8,429 nt of DNA, taken from Acidobacteriota bacterium. GTDB taxonomy: Bacteria > Acidobacteriota > Terriglobia > Bryobacterales > Bryobacteraceae. The stretch lies in NCBI GenBank assembly GCA_016871135.1, contig VFZQ01000197.1, positions 1 to 8,429 on the forward strand, in the 5' to 3' direction. The position numbers and the translations under genes were made by a program. Position 1 is the first letter of the stretch. Every line of letters begins with the position of its first letter. Shown here piece by piece: positions 1-8,300 of the stretch. The notes beneath the pieces were generated by a model. It saw only the letters and a program-made list of their open reading frames with translations, was not told where the DNA came from and did no database searches.

Positions 1-45
1 TTGGTTAAACTCCTCCGGTGCCCCCGGCGATCCTTTTGGTTTCAC
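1..45 (-). CDS. 5' end of a leftward gene, product unknown (partial)
   Basis: Reading leftward, a GTG codon at 45-43 opens a frame that continues off the left edge; the first residues are MKPKGSPGAPEEFNQ. The case for a real start is a strong Shine-Dalgarno match, AAAGGAG, seven bases upstream. The frame is also open further upstream, back to a stop at 214-216, with other GTG codons, but none has a comparable ribosome binding site. Fifteen residues, rich in Pro, Gly and charged residues and with no obvious signal peptide, are too few to assign a family. It would be transcribed divergently from the methyltransferase gene on the right. Confidence 0.45.
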   Translation of the reverse strand, partial: MKPKGSPGAPEEFNQ

Positions 46-52
46 ACCCCGA

Positions 53-59
53 CTCCTTT
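53..59 (-). promoter_or_regulatory. Ribosome binding site of the leftward partial gene
   Basis: CTCCTTT on the plus strand is AAAGGAG on the minus strand, a near-perfect Shine-Dalgarno sequence seven bases before the GTG at 45-43. It decides the start of that gene. It also contrasts with several other genes here, which have no recognisable Shine-Dalgarno sequence. Confidence 0.5.
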
Positions 60-155
60 CGGAACACGGGAAAATGATCACTCGACGCGACACGTGGGCA
101 TGCACACAGGATACGCCAACTTGGAACGATTCGCAATACACTGTTTTACGGAGGG

Positions 156-200
156 TAGTACTGCCGCACAGTGAACGATCCCACTTTAGTACTACAGTGA
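156..200 (+). repeat. Direct repeat TAGTACT...ACAGTGA, two copies
   Basis: TAGTACT (156-162), five bases, then ACAGTGA (168-174) is followed by a second copy in which the two heptamers are adjacent (187-193 and 194-200). AGTACT is itself palindromic. An inverted CACTGT lies at 139-144. The arrangement resembles paired operator sites in a divergent promoter region. The repeats are seen directly; any binding protein is speculation. Confidence 0.5.
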
Positions 201-217
201 GACCTTTGACGTCTCAC
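197..217. repeat. Perfect 7-bp inverted repeat GTGAGAC/GTCTCAC
   Basis: GTGAGAC (197-203), a seven-base spacer, then GTCTCAC (211-217). It begins inside the second direct-repeat copy and lies 26 bases before the methyltransferase ATG. There is no T-run after it, so it is not an intrinsic terminator. It could be an operator half-site pair or a small hairpin in the leader of the rightward transcript. Confidence 0.5.
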
Positions 218-243
218 ATTCATTCAAGGGACCATAGAGTGAC

Positions 244-1029
244 ATGGTTTCTCTCCACCTAACTTGCCCGAGCGACGAAAGAGACGTACTGCTCGCCGCG
301 CTTTGGGAAGCGGGTACGGCGGGAGTTACCGAAACCGATCTTCCCGGCAACGAGTGCGCGCTCCGAGCCTTCTTCGAATCGCCGGTCGATCACTCGGAGT
401 TCATGGACTACTCGCCGCGTTGGGAGCAAGAGCCGGATGTAGACTGGGCCGCCGAGAGCCGCGCGGCGTGGCCCGCGCGTGTTGTCGGCGAACGCTGGTT
501 CATCGTTCCGCCGTGGAATGAAGACGCGGTACCTGAAGGCCGAGTGCGCCTGGTGATTAATCCGGGAATCGGTTTCGGCACGGGCAACGACCTGACAACA
601 CAGCTCTGCCTGGAGGCGCTCGAACGCGAATGGAGTGCCGGCGACGCCGTTCTGGACTTCGGAACCGGCTCGGGAATTCTGGCATTGGCGGCGCACGCGC
701 TTGGTTCCAAAACAGTGGCGGCTTGTGACATCGACGACGACGCAGTGCGCGCCGCGAGGCTCGATCTGCCGGAAGCGATCGGCTTTTTCACGGGATCGAT
801 CCGCTCGATCCGCGATGCGTCAATCGACCTGCTGCTGGCGAATCTAAACGCCGAAACCATCGCCAATCACGCCGCCGAGATGCGCCGCGTGTTGCGCCCC
901 GGCGGGCGCGTCATCATTAGCGGAGTACCGCCGCGGCACGGCGAGCGCGTCTCGAAGGCGCTCACGGCCAACGGCATTCCGCCGCGAGAAGTCCACGAAG
1001 AGCAGATTTGGCTGCGCATCGTCTGTTAG
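244..1029 (+). CDS. prmA: PrmA-like ribosomal protein L11 methyltransferase
   Basis: A class I SAM-dependent methyltransferase of the PrmA family, which trimethylates ribosomal protein L11 in the cytoplasm. In 261 residues the family order is clear: a short N-terminal substrate-recognition part, the WFIVPPW stretch (85-91), NPGIGFGTGNDLTT (106-119), the SAM-binding VLDFGTGSGILALAA (136-150), the acidic CDIDDDAV (161-168), DLLLANLN (195-202) and a C-terminal strand. The start is fixed by an in-frame TAG at 235-237; no earlier start fits. It is shorter than typical PrmA (about 290 residues). The usual GTGTH has Asn in place of His (N115), and the usual ANI is ANLN. It may therefore be a divergent PrmA or a paralogue with another protein substrate. 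The next gene begins 26 bases downstream on the same strand. Confidence 0.8.
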   Translation: MVSLHLTCPSDERDVLLAALWEAGTAGVTETDLPGNECALRAFFESPVDHSEFMDYSPRWEQEPDVDWAAESRAAWPARVVGERWFIVPPWNEDAVPEGRVRLVINPGIGFGTGNDLTTQLCLEALEREWSAGDAVLDFGTGSGILALAAHALGSKTVAACDIDDDAVRAARLDLPEAIGFFTGSIRSIRDASIDLLLANLNAETIANHAAEMRRVLRPGGRVIISGVPPRHGERVSKALTANGIPPREVHEEQIWLRIVC

Positions 1030-1039
1030 GAGCGCGTGT

Positions 1040-1045
1040 TAGAAT
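1040..1045 (+). promoter_or_regulatory. Possible -10 box TAGAAT before the dehydratase gene
   Basis: TAGAAT ends ten bases before the ATG at 1056, and no Shine-Dalgarno sequence lies at a useful distance. The AGGAG at 1028-1032 is 23 bases from the ATG. No convincing -35 element is seen. The same hexamer precedes the tRNA-Phe gene. If used, the mRNA would start within a few bases of the ATG. Confidence 0.35.
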
Positions 1046-1055
1046 CGCCAACGAC

Positions 1056-2327
1056 ATGCGCCGCAGAGATCTCCTCTTCTCCTCCGCCTTCCCGGCTTTG
1101 ATGAACGCACAGGAGCGCGCTCGCACCAGCGGGCAAGCGACCATTAAGGACCTCGAACTGATTCGCATCGAAGGCCGCCGCAAGGTGGAAGCCGGCGACG
1201 CCAAGGGCCAGCACCAGGTCAACCCGCTGCACGTCTACGCTGAGCACCGCCCCGCCGAATATCGCGAGCGCCAACGTCCCGCCGGCGAAGCGCGCGCGGC
1301 GCAGATCTACCTACGCATGACGACCAACGAAGGCGTCGAAGGCCTTTACGGTCCAATCGATGACGAAGTCGCCGTCGTCGTCTATCGCCAATTGCGGCCG
1401 TTTGTAAAAGGCAAGGACGCGCTGGCCGGCGAGACGCTGTGGGACAAGATGTTCCGGCTCAACCGCCACTCGCGCTCAAGCCACTTCATGATGGCCATCA
1501 GCGCGGTCGACAACGTCGCGTGGGACTTGCGCGGCCGCTACTTCAACACGCCGGTGTATCGGTTGCTGGGCGGGCCGACGCGTCCCGCCGTCGAAGCGTA
1601 TGGAAGTTGTCTCGGCCACAGCGTCGAGCCCGACCGCATGCGCCAGACCGCCGCCGAATTTAAGCGCCAGGGCTTCCGTCATCAGAAGTGGTTCATGCCG
1701 CTTGGGCCGGGCGATGGCGCGGCGGGGCTGGAGAAAAACGTACAGATGCTGCGGCACCTACGCGAGGCCGTCGGCAACGATTGCGACCTGATGTTCGACG
1801 CGTTCATGGGCTGGGATTTGAACTACGCGATTCAGTGGGCCAAGCAGGTGGAGCAGTATCGCCCGCGGTGGATCGAAGAGGCGTTTCATCCCGACAAGAT
1901 GGAGAGTTTCGTCGCGCTGCGGAAGGCGACATCAGTTCCCGTCGCGACCGGCGAGCACTTCTACGGCCGCTGGGAAGTGAAGCGGTTTCTCGAAGCCGGC
2001 GCGATCACGGTCGTGCAGTCCGATCCCGAATGGTGCGGCGGCGTCAGTGAACTCGTCAAGATGTGCAACATCGCATCGGCCTATGACGCGCAAGTAATTC
2101 CGCACGGCCACAGCGTGCACACGTCGCTGCATGTGGTCGCATCGCAGTCGCCGATGACATGCCCGCTGGTCGAGTATCTCATCAGCAAAATGAGTTCGTA
2201 CTACTACTTCGAGAAGTGGGATCCCAAGCCGGTCGATGGCAAGATCACACTCCCCAACCGGCCCGGGTTCGGTATTGAGCTCGATGAGGCGAAGATCGAA
2301 AAACGAACAGCGCTAACTTGGGCCTAG
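1056..2327 (+). CDS. Enolase-superfamily sugar-acid dehydratase, L-rhamnonate dehydratase-like, with Tat-like leader
   Basis: A mandelate racemase/muconate lactonizing enzyme relative, 423 residues from the ATG at 1056. Members abstract a proton alpha to a carboxylate at a Mg2+ site. The C-terminal barrel shows [11 protein letters not shown] (211-221, K211 a candidate acid/base), metal-ligand positions FDAF (D248), WIEE (E274/E275) and TGEH (E300), QSDPEWCGG (321-329) and IPHGHS (348-353, candidate catalytic His). [17 protein letters not shown] and the tail around [11 protein letters not shown] (399-409) resemble L-rhamnonate dehydratases, so dehydration of a sugar acid to a 2-keto-3-deoxy acid is the likely reaction; the exact substrate is not readable. 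The N-terminus [15 protein letters not shown] looks like a twin-arginine leader with a weak hydrophobic core. A TTG at 1008 would add 16 residues overlapping prmA but would bury this leader, so I prefer 1056. Confidence 0.83.
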   Translation: MRRRDLLFSSAFPALMNAQERARTSGQATIKDLELIRIEGRRKVEAGDAKGQHQVNPLHVYAEHRPAEYRERQRPAGEARAAQIYLRMTTNEGVEGLYGPIDDEVAVVVYRQLRPFVKGKDALAGETLWDKMFRLNRHSRSSHFMMAISAVDNVAWDLRGRYFNTPVYRLLGGPTRPAVEAYGSCLGHSVEPDRMRQTAAEFKRQGFRHQKWFMPLGPGDGAAGLEKNVQMLRHLREAVGNDCDLMFDAFMGWDLNYAIQWAKQVEQYRPRWIEEAFHPDKMESFVALRKATSVPVATGEHFYGRWEVKRFLEAGAITVVQSDPEWCGGVSELVKMCNIASAYDAQVIPHGHSVHTSLHVVASQSPMTCPLVEYLISKMSSYYYFEKWDPKPVDGKITLPNRPGFGIELDEAKIEKRTALTWA

Positions 2328-4426
2328 TTCGACGGCAGTTCGAACACATACAGCGCATTCCCATTGCCCGGGAAATGAATCTCCGGTGCAATAACATGCG
2401 GCACATCACGCGGACTCCCGCCGCCGAGACCCGTCGTCACGGCGATGTACTGCTTGCCGTCGATGCCGAACGCGACCGGATGCCCTTGCACCGTCGTTCC
2501 GAGCCGCACCTGCCACAAGAGCGCGCCGGTCTTCACGTCGAAGGCTTTGAAATAACGGTCGAGATCCCCGACGAACGCAACACCGCCGGCGGTCGAGAGC
2601 ACGCCGGTGAGAAACGGCGCGCGCTGTTCGACGGCCCATGTTTCTTTCATCGTCCGTGCGTCGTAAGCCGCTAGTTTGCCGATCATCCCCTTCTTGCCCG
2701 GCATTTCGAGGAAGTGCCGGTTGCCGCCGCCGCCGCCCGAGCCGGCCTTCATTTCCACCTCGCGGCCCGACATTTCCATGCAGCTTTGACTCAACGGGAT
2801 CACCAGTTGCGCGCTCGGCGCGTGGTAGCTCATCGGTTGCCAGTTGTGACCGCCCTGCGTGCTCGGGCACACGTGGAACCACTGCCCGATTTTCTGCTCA
2901 AGAATATCGGAGCGATAGGTGAGCGCTCCCGTCTTGCGATCGATCGTTGAGAAGACGCTCTGATACACGGTCTCCGTTAAGTCGAGGTACTTGCCAGTGA
3001 CGCGATCGAGTTTCCAAAGGATGCCCGCCTTGCCGATCGAGAAAACGAGCTTGCGTCCGTCGAGGTCGACCAGGACGCGTTCGAAGACTTCGTCGAGATC
3101 GAAGCTCTCCTGCGGCACGTGCTGGAAGTACCAGTCGAGCTTGCCGCTGTCGGCGTTGATCGCGAGCGTCGAATTCGTATACAGCGCTTTGTCGCCGAGC
3201 TTGGCGCCGCGGCTGACGCGCATCCACGGCTTGGCCTGCGCAACGCCCCAATACGTCCGGTTCAACTCCGGATCGAAACTGCCCGAGATCCATGTGTCGC
3301 CGCCGGCGCGGAACAGATTTTCCAGCGTTCCCCAGGTATCGCCGCCGGGTTCGCCGTCGCGCGCGATGGTGTGAAACTTCCAGGCGGGCTTGCCGGTCTC
3401 GGCGTCCCAAGCGCTGATGTAACACCGCTCGTCCTTGAATTGTCCGCAGCCGGTGAGACCTTGCAAAATCTTTCCGTTGATGGCGATCGTGCCCGACGTG
3501 CTGCTGAAACCGCGGCGAGGCGGCGCGACCTCGGTAGTCCACGCCAACCGGCCCGTCCGCGCATCGAGCGCGTGCAGCCGGGCGTCGGTGCCCGATAGGT
3601 ACACCTTGTCGCCCCAGATCGAAATACCGCGCGTGGCGCCATACGCGCGTTGTGATTCTGGTCCGACGTTGTGTTCCCAGATCAGATCGCCGGTGCGGCC
3701 GTCGAGCGCCTGCATCGTGTGGCTGGTGTTGGACAGGTAGATGATGCCGTCATGCACGATCGGCGTTGGTTGATTGGCGCCGCCGTCATTCATCGACCAC
3801 GCCCATTTCAAACGCAGATTCTTCACGTTCGACGTATTGACCTCGACGAGCGGGCTGTAACTCCACGCATGGTAGTTGCCGCGAATCATCAGCCAATCTT
3901 CCGGCGCGGGTTTACGCAGCATTGCATCGGTAACCGGGCGGAAGTTCTTCACCGTTCCGCGCACGACGTGGCCCTTGGGCCGCGCACGAGTCGACAGGCC
4001 CGCCTGATCGCTCGTCGGCGAGTCCAGCACCGTTCGCAGCGCCTCCGGCATTTGGCCGTTGCAAACGTCGCCGATGCGGACCGGGCTGTTTACGGCGACC
4101 GGCTGCGATCCCGGGGCGGCGCCATTCGCTTCGAGAATGAATGCGGACAGCGCCAGATACGCCTCTTCGCCGAGCCCGCCCGCGCTGCCCGGCGGCATCG
4201 TTTGTTGCATGTAGCGGGTGAGTTGGTTCACCGTGCGGCCCCCCCATGCGTTCAGGAAATTCGCGCCCGTGAGCGGGTGTGCTTCGTTGCGCCCGGACAT
4301 GTTCGGAAGATGGCAACTCGCGCAGTTGCCGAGATAGAGCGAGCGGCCCGTCAGAGCCTGGTCGGCAGTGAATGTCTGCGAAAATACCGCTGTCGAAGCG
4401 GCAAGAAGAAGTTTCAATCGGACCAT
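2324..4426 (-). CDS. Secreted PQQ-dependent dehydrogenase with N-terminal cytochrome c domain
   Basis: A 700-residue quinohaemoprotein, expected in the periplasm, oxidising an alcohol, aldose or similar substrate with pyrroloquinoline quinone and passing electrons to haem c. [17 protein letters not shown] is a Sec signal peptide. The haem domain has CASCH (35-39) and a candidate axial Met in TMPPG (77). From about 175 on comes an eight-bladed-propeller sequence with repeated DxxTGxxxW motifs (DGRTGDLIW 242-250, DARTGRLAW 288-296, DAETGKPAW 341-349, DVKTGALLW 630-638). C327 and C335 sit where the active-site Cys pair region lies, but are separated by seven residues rather than adjacent. FDLDE (442-446) occupies the usual catalytic-Asp region. 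A Gly-rich loop lies at 562-569. Haem c in bacterial quinohaemoprotein alcohol dehydrogenases is usually C-terminal; here it leads. The substrate cannot be read. No PQQ synthesis genes are in view. Confidence 0.85.
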   Translation of the reverse strand: MVRLKLLLAASTAVFSQTFTADQALTGRSLYLGNCASCHLPNMSGRNEAHPLTGANFLNAWGGRTVNQLTRYMQQTMPPGSAGGLGEEAYLALSAFILEANGAAPGSQPVAVNSPVRIGDVCNGQMPEALRTVLDSPTSDQAGLSTRARPKGHVVRGTVKNFRPVTDAMLRKPAPEDWLMIRGNYHAWSYSPLVEVNTSNVKNLRLKWAWSMNDGGANQPTPIVHDGIIYLSNTSHTMQALDGRTGDLIWEHNVGPESQRAYGATRGISIWGDKVYLSGTDARLHALDARTGRLAWTTEVAPPRRGFSSTSGTIAINGKILQGLTGCGQFKDERCYISAWDAETGKPAWKFHTIARDGEPGGDTWGTLENLFRAGGDTWISGSFDPELNRTYWGVAQAKPWMRVSRGAKLGDKALYTNSTLAINADSGKLDWYFQHVPQESFDLDEVFERVLVDLDGRKLVFSIGKAGILWKLDRVTGKYLDLTETVYQSVFSTIDRKTGALTYRSDILEQKIGQWFHVCPSTQGGHNWQPMSYHAPSAQLVIPLSQSCMEMSGREVEMKAGSGGGGGNRHFLEMPGKKGMIGKLAAYDARTMKETWAVEQRAPFLTGVLSTAGGVAFVGDLDRYFKAFDVKTGALLWQVRLGTTVQGHPVAFGIDGKQYIAVTTGLGGGSPRDVPHVIAPEIHFPGNGNALYVFELPSN

Positions 4427-4435
4427 TGCCGCACT

Positions 4436-4441
4436 ATGCTA
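4436..4441 (-). promoter_or_regulatory. Possible -10 box TAGCAT before the PQQ dehydrogenase gene
   Basis: On the minus strand TAGCAT ends nine bases before the ATG at 4426, within the 54-base gap after the toxin gene. No Shine-Dalgarno sequence is seen between the box and the ATG, and no clear -35 element upstream. An overlapping CATAGT (4433-4438) is an alternative. Confidence 0.25.
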
Positions 4442-4480
4442 TCGCATTTGCCGCGCGAGGCGTTCGGAACTGGCGGCCAG

Positions 4481-4771
4481 TCACCGTCCGTCGCGCATAC
4501 CGCGGTACACAGTAGCCCGCAAGCCAACCCGCAAAACGCTAATTGTCTTGCGCCGCGCGTCAACGCGATAGATGAGCCTGTAATTCCCGCTTCCGAGACG
4601 GATCCGGTACGTGTCGTTGTAGCGCCGCAGCGCCAGCGATTGAGCCGGGAAAGGCTCCTCGGACAGGTGGATCAGTATGTCGAGCACCTTTTCCCGAACG
4701 AGCCGCGGCAGTCCGGAAATTTCTCGATCACAATCAGGACTCGTTCGGACCCGCCATGCCTCAGCGGCCAT
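4481..4771 (-). CDS. RelE/ParE-type toxin of a toxin-antitoxin pair
   Basis: A 96-residue protein with the compact fold signature of the RelE/ParE superfamily. An N-terminal helical region (DREISGLPRLVREKVLDIL, 15-33) is followed by the conserved strands YRIRLGSGNYRLIYRV (55-70) and ISVLRVGLRATVYRG (77-91). RelE members cut mRNA in the ribosome and ParE members poison DNA gyrase. The RIRLG...YRLIY...VLRVG pattern is shared by both, so the target cannot be fixed from sequence. The ATG at 4771-4769 overlaps the last 11 bases of the antitoxin gene, typical of translationally coupled pairs. Length is normal for the family and the gene looks intact. It is followed after 54 bases by the PQQ dehydrogenase gene on the same strand, with no visible terminator between. 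Confidence 0.85.
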   Translation of the reverse strand: MAAEAWRVRTSPDCDREISGLPRLVREKVLDILIHLSEEPFPAQSLALRRYNDTYRIRLGSGNYRLIYRVDARRKTISVLRVGLRATVYRGMRDGR

Positions 4772-5093
4772 ACTTCTTCAGAATGTCCTTCAGATCCATC
4801 CACGGCCCATGCTGACGCTTCTCGATGAATGCCATATCCGCATCATCCATCTCGAGCTCGGCCAGTTCCACGAGCACGGCGTCCTCGGCTTCCTTGCGAG
4901 TCCGACCGAACGCGCGGATTTTCGAGTCGTGCATGATCTGGGAGATCCAGCGGCCGTCCGCATCGCGGACACTCACAACCTGCGCAATACGCCCACTGGC
5001 TTCGTCCTTGAAGTCGCGGACCGGATAGTCCTTGTCGACGGCGGACGGCCTACGCTTCGCTGCCGCCGGTGTGCGTTTCGTCGTAGTTGGCAT
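4761..5093 (-). CDS. Antitoxin of the RelE/ParE-type pair, with HicB-like body
   Basis: A 110-residue protein directly upstream of, and overlapping, the toxin gene; position and size mark it as the cognate antitoxin, which would bind the toxin and probably repress the shared promoter. Residues 1-18 are basic (MPTTTKRTPAAAKRRPSA). Residues 34-78 (GRIAQVVSVRDADGRWISQI, then AFGRTRKEAEDAVLVELAE) resemble the small HicB alpha/beta domain, with DGRW and GRTRKEAEDA as typical landmarks. The tail DMAFIEKRQHGPWMDLKDIL (86-105) looks like a toxin-wrapping C-terminal segment of the kind seen in antitoxins of RelE/ParE toxins. The start is the ATG at 5093, with AGGAAA 11 bases upstream; a TTG immediately before it would add one residue. 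No helix-turn-helix or ribbon-helix-helix domain is obvious. The family assignment is by eye. Confidence 0.75.
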   Translation of the reverse strand: MPTTTKRTPAAAKRRPSAVDKDYPVRDFKDEASGRIAQVVSVRDADGRWISQIMHDSKIRAFGRTRKEAEDAVLVELAELEMDDADMAFIEKRQHGPWMDLKDILKKYGR

Positions 5094-5104
5094 CAAAGTA
5101 GGCG

Positions 5105-5122
5105 TTTCCTGCCTTCAGTGTA
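5105..5122 (-). promoter_or_regulatory. Possible promoter and ribosome binding site of the toxin-antitoxin operon
   Basis: In the 43 bases between the tRNA 3' end and the antitoxin ATG, the minus strand carries a -10-like TACACT (5117-5122) and then AGGAAA (5105-5110), a plausible Shine-Dalgarno sequence about 11 bases from the ATG. The AGGAAA lies in the loop of a short AGGC/GCCT inverted repeat. A matching -35 would fall inside the tRNA gene. Confidence 0.3.
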
Positions 5123-5136
5123 GCGCGCCAGCTTAA

Positions 5137-5212
<76 letters not shown>

Positions 5213-5224
5213 ACGAACGAAATT

Positions 5225-6739
<1,515 letters not shown>

Positions 6740-6747
6740 TCCCTTCT

Positions 6748-6753
6748 ATTTTA
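6748..6753 (-). promoter_or_regulatory. Possible -10 box TAAAAT before the fumarase gene
   Basis: On the minus strand TAAAAT ends eight bases before the fumarase ATG and overlaps the TAA stop of the upstream adaptor gene. AAGGG lies almost directly against the ATG, too close for a normal Shine-Dalgarno sequence. The fumarase could have its own promoter here or be transcribed with the adaptor gene. Confidence 0.3.
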
Positions 6754-7746
6754 GGGCAGCTTAATCCGGACCTGCGCCGTCACACCGGGCCGTACCGACG
6801 GATCGGGACTCCCGAACATGACGTAAACCTTGGCGTTTTCGATGCGCGATATCTCGGCGTTCAGCGGTTCCGCTCCCACTTCGGCCAGAAACACGAACGC
6901 CTGCATGCCGGCTTGCAGCTTCGCCAGCACCGGCGGCTCGGGTTCAATCACTACCTGCAATTGGCCGAGATCCGTCGCAATACGGAACACGCCGTTTTCA
7001 CCGCGTACGACTTCAGCGCCCGCATCGCCTTTGCGTTCGAGGATGATTCCATCGACGGGCGCGTGAACCTGCGTCGCCTGCAAGTCGCTCTCGGCCTCTT
7101 CGAGCGCGCTCGCCTTCTCCTCGGCGCTACGTTTGGCCGCTTCGATGTCCTTGATCAATTGCGCGACACGCACCTCGGTGATCTTTGCTTTTGCGTTCGC
7201 GCTCTCGTAATCCAGCCGCGCCGCTTCGTGATCCTTCACCGCTTTTTCAAATTTCAACCGCGGCGTCGCGCCTTCGCGATTCAGTACGGTCTCGCGCTGC
7301 GCCACGCGCTCGGCGCGCGAGTAGTCGTCCTGCACACGCGCCATCTCGGCGCGGCCCCGCGCGGATTCCAGCCGAGCCGCCAGCAACTGGCTCTCCAACA
7401 CATTCACGCGCTCCTGCGCGTTGTCGGCGATCTCCTTAGCGCGCTCCTTCTCCGCCTCCAGCGACGGATTCTTAATCCGTGCCAGCAGTTGTCCTTCGAA
7501 GACCTCTTCGCCTTGAATCACCAAATACTCTTCGATCGTTCCGTCCGACGGCGCCTGCACGCCGACGACTTCGCGCGCTTCCACTTTGCCCTGCAAACTG
7601 ACCTCGGCGCCGATTACCAATGCAGGCTGTGCGGGAGGCGGTGCCGGGGCCGGCTTCTGCGCCACGTTTTTCCAATAGACAAGCGCGCCGGCGGCAATCG
7701 CGCCGAGGATCGTTACACCGGCAAACAGCGCCCACTTGCCTTTCAT
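6751..7746 (-). CDS. HlyD-type periplasmic adaptor protein
   Basis: A membrane fusion (adaptor) protein of 331 residues, the kind that bridges an inner-membrane transporter to the outer membrane. It has an N-terminal membrane anchor (8-25), a Pro/Ala-rich linker (31-42), the first half of the lipoyl-like domain (about 50-92, with VQAPSDGTIEEYLVIQGEEV), a long coiled-coil hairpin rich in Glu, Ala, Arg and Lys (about 93-225), the second lipoyl half HAPVDGIILERKGDAGAEV (228-246) and a beta-barrel (about 255-331). The VxAPxDGxI and HAPVDGxI pair is diagnostic. No ABC or RND permease lies beside it in the window, so its partner is unknown. Its ATG is 26 bases from the divergent chromate transporter ATG. 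The fumarase gene follows 11 bases after its stop. An ATG nine bases upstream is out of frame. Confidence 0.85.
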   Translation of the reverse strand: MKGKWALFAGVTILGAIAAGALVYWKNVAQKPAPAPPPAQPALVIGAEVSLQGKVEAREVVGVQAPSDGTIEEYLVIQGEEVFEGQLLARIKNPSLEAEKERAKEIADNAQERVNVLESQLLAARLESARGRAEMARVQDDYSRAERVAQRETVLNREGATPRLKFEKAVKDHEAARLDYESANAKAKITEVRVAQLIKDIEAAKRSAEEKASALEEAESDLQATQVHAPVDGIILERKGDAGAEVVRGENGVFRIATDLGQLQVVIEPEPPVLAKLQAGMQAFVFLAEVGAEPLNAEISRIENAKVYVMFGSPDPSVRPGVTAQVRIKLP

Positions 7747-7756
7747 ACCCCCATGG

Positions 7757-7763
7757 TACAGTA
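7757..7763. promoter_or_regulatory. Possible overlapping divergent -10 boxes (TACAGT / TACTGT)
   Basis: The 26 bases between the adaptor and chromate transporter ATGs contain TACAGTA. Read rightward, TACAGT (7757-7762) ends ten bases before the transporter ATG. Read leftward, TACTGT (7763-7758) ends 11 bases before the adaptor ATG. Neither gene has a clear Shine-Dalgarno sequence. TTGCCT at 7736-7741 could be a weak -35 for the rightward direction (15-base spacer). The two polymerases would compete for the same bases. Confidence 0.35.
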
Positions 7764-7772
7764 GCGGCTTCG

Positions 7773-8300
7773 ATGGTCTCTTGGCGTGATTTCATCTTGG
7801 AGTTCGCACGCACCGGCAACTTGACGATTGGCGGCGGCGCGCCGATGATCGCCGAATTGCAGCGCCGGCTCATGACGGAAAAACGGTGGCTGCCGCCGGA
7901 AGACTTCGGCCTTTTATACGGCATCGCGCGATTGACGCCGGGAACGAACATCCTCGCTTTCATCGCCGCGATGGCCGCGCGCATGCGGGGCTGGCACGCG
8001 GGCGTCGTCGCGGTCGTGGCGGGTTCGCTGCCGGCGTCGATCGTCATCTGGTTGATGACGCTTTTCTTCGAAGCATGGCGGAACAACAGCTACGTCGCCG
8101 CGGCGCTGGCGGGTGCGATGGCGGGCGTCGTCGGATTGATCTGCGCCAGCGCCTGGCAGTTGATGACGCCGCTGCGCTCGCGCGCCATCGCGTGGGCGCT
8201 CTTTGTCGCCGGCTTCGTGCTGATGGGTCAATCCTTAGCTTCCCCGATTGTGATCCTGCTCGCCGCCGCCGCGGCCGGCGCGATGTGGTGGCGGGAATGA
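7773..8300 (+). CDS. Chromate transporter family protein, N-terminal half-size subunit
   Basis: A CHR-family inner-membrane protein of 175 residues, corresponding to one half of full-length ChrA (about 400 residues). ChrA-type proteins export chromate, though the true substrate of many half-size members is untested. The family landmarks are FARTGNLTIGGGAPMIAELQ (11-30), the RWLPPEDF stretch (38-45), the LTPGTNILAF motif (54-63) and GWHAGVVAVVAGSLPASIVI (73-92). Hydrophobic segments follow at about 75-98, 107-130, 138-153 and 157-173. The ATG at 7773 gives a family-typical start (MVSWRDFILEFARTG); longer upstream readings run antisense through the adaptor gene and look non-coding. Its stop overlaps the next gene's start as ATGA, so the two halves are probably co-translated and act together. 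Confidence 0.88.
   Translation: MVSWRDFILEFARTGNLTIGGGAPMIAELQRRLMTEKRWLPPEDFGLLYGIARLTPGTNILAFIAAMAARMRGWHAGVVAVVAGSLPASIVIWLMTLFFEAWRNNSYVAAALAGAMAGVVGLICASAWQLMTPLRSRAIAWALFVAGFVLMGQSLASPIVILLAAAAAGAMWWRE

Larger units (their letters stand above)
46..243. other. Divergent intergenic region
   Basis: About 200 bases between the start of the leftward partial gene and the methyltransferase start. It is less GC-rich than the flanking genes. It should carry promoters for both directions. A TTTGAC at 205-210 and a TAGAGT at 235-240 resemble promoter elements, but they are 24 bases apart, too far for a normal -35/-10 pair. A frame open from 74 to 262 exists but its translation has no protein-like character and it overlaps the methyltransferase start, so I do not call it a gene. 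Confidence 0.5.

Noticed and set aside
74..262. 62-codon open frame on the plus strand before prmA
   Set aside because: It has no ribosome binding site, the translation lacks protein-like composition, and it overlaps the prmA start in another frame.
1008..1055. Upstream TTG start for the dehydratase, adding 16 residues
   Set aside because: It would overlap prmA, lacks a ribosome binding site at the right distance, and would bury the arginine-rich leader that begins at the ATG at 1056.
2720..2746. Run of glycine codons in the PQQ dehydrogenase
   Set aside because: Only a short in-frame loop; no sign of a frameshift or repeat expansion.
4312..4330. Perfect inverted repeat GGCAACT-CGCGC-AGTTGCC
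   Set aside because: It lies inside the codons for the NCASCH haem-binding motif of the PQQ dehydrogenase and is explained by that coding sequence.
3671..4828. 385-codon open frame antisense to the PQQ dehydrogenase and toxin genes
   Set aside because: It is a GC-rich shadow frame: Arg/Ala/His-rich with no recognisable domain, opposite clear family members.
6913..7764. 283-codon open frame antisense to the adaptor gene
   Set aside because: A shadow of the adaptor's charged coiled-coil codons, with no domain.
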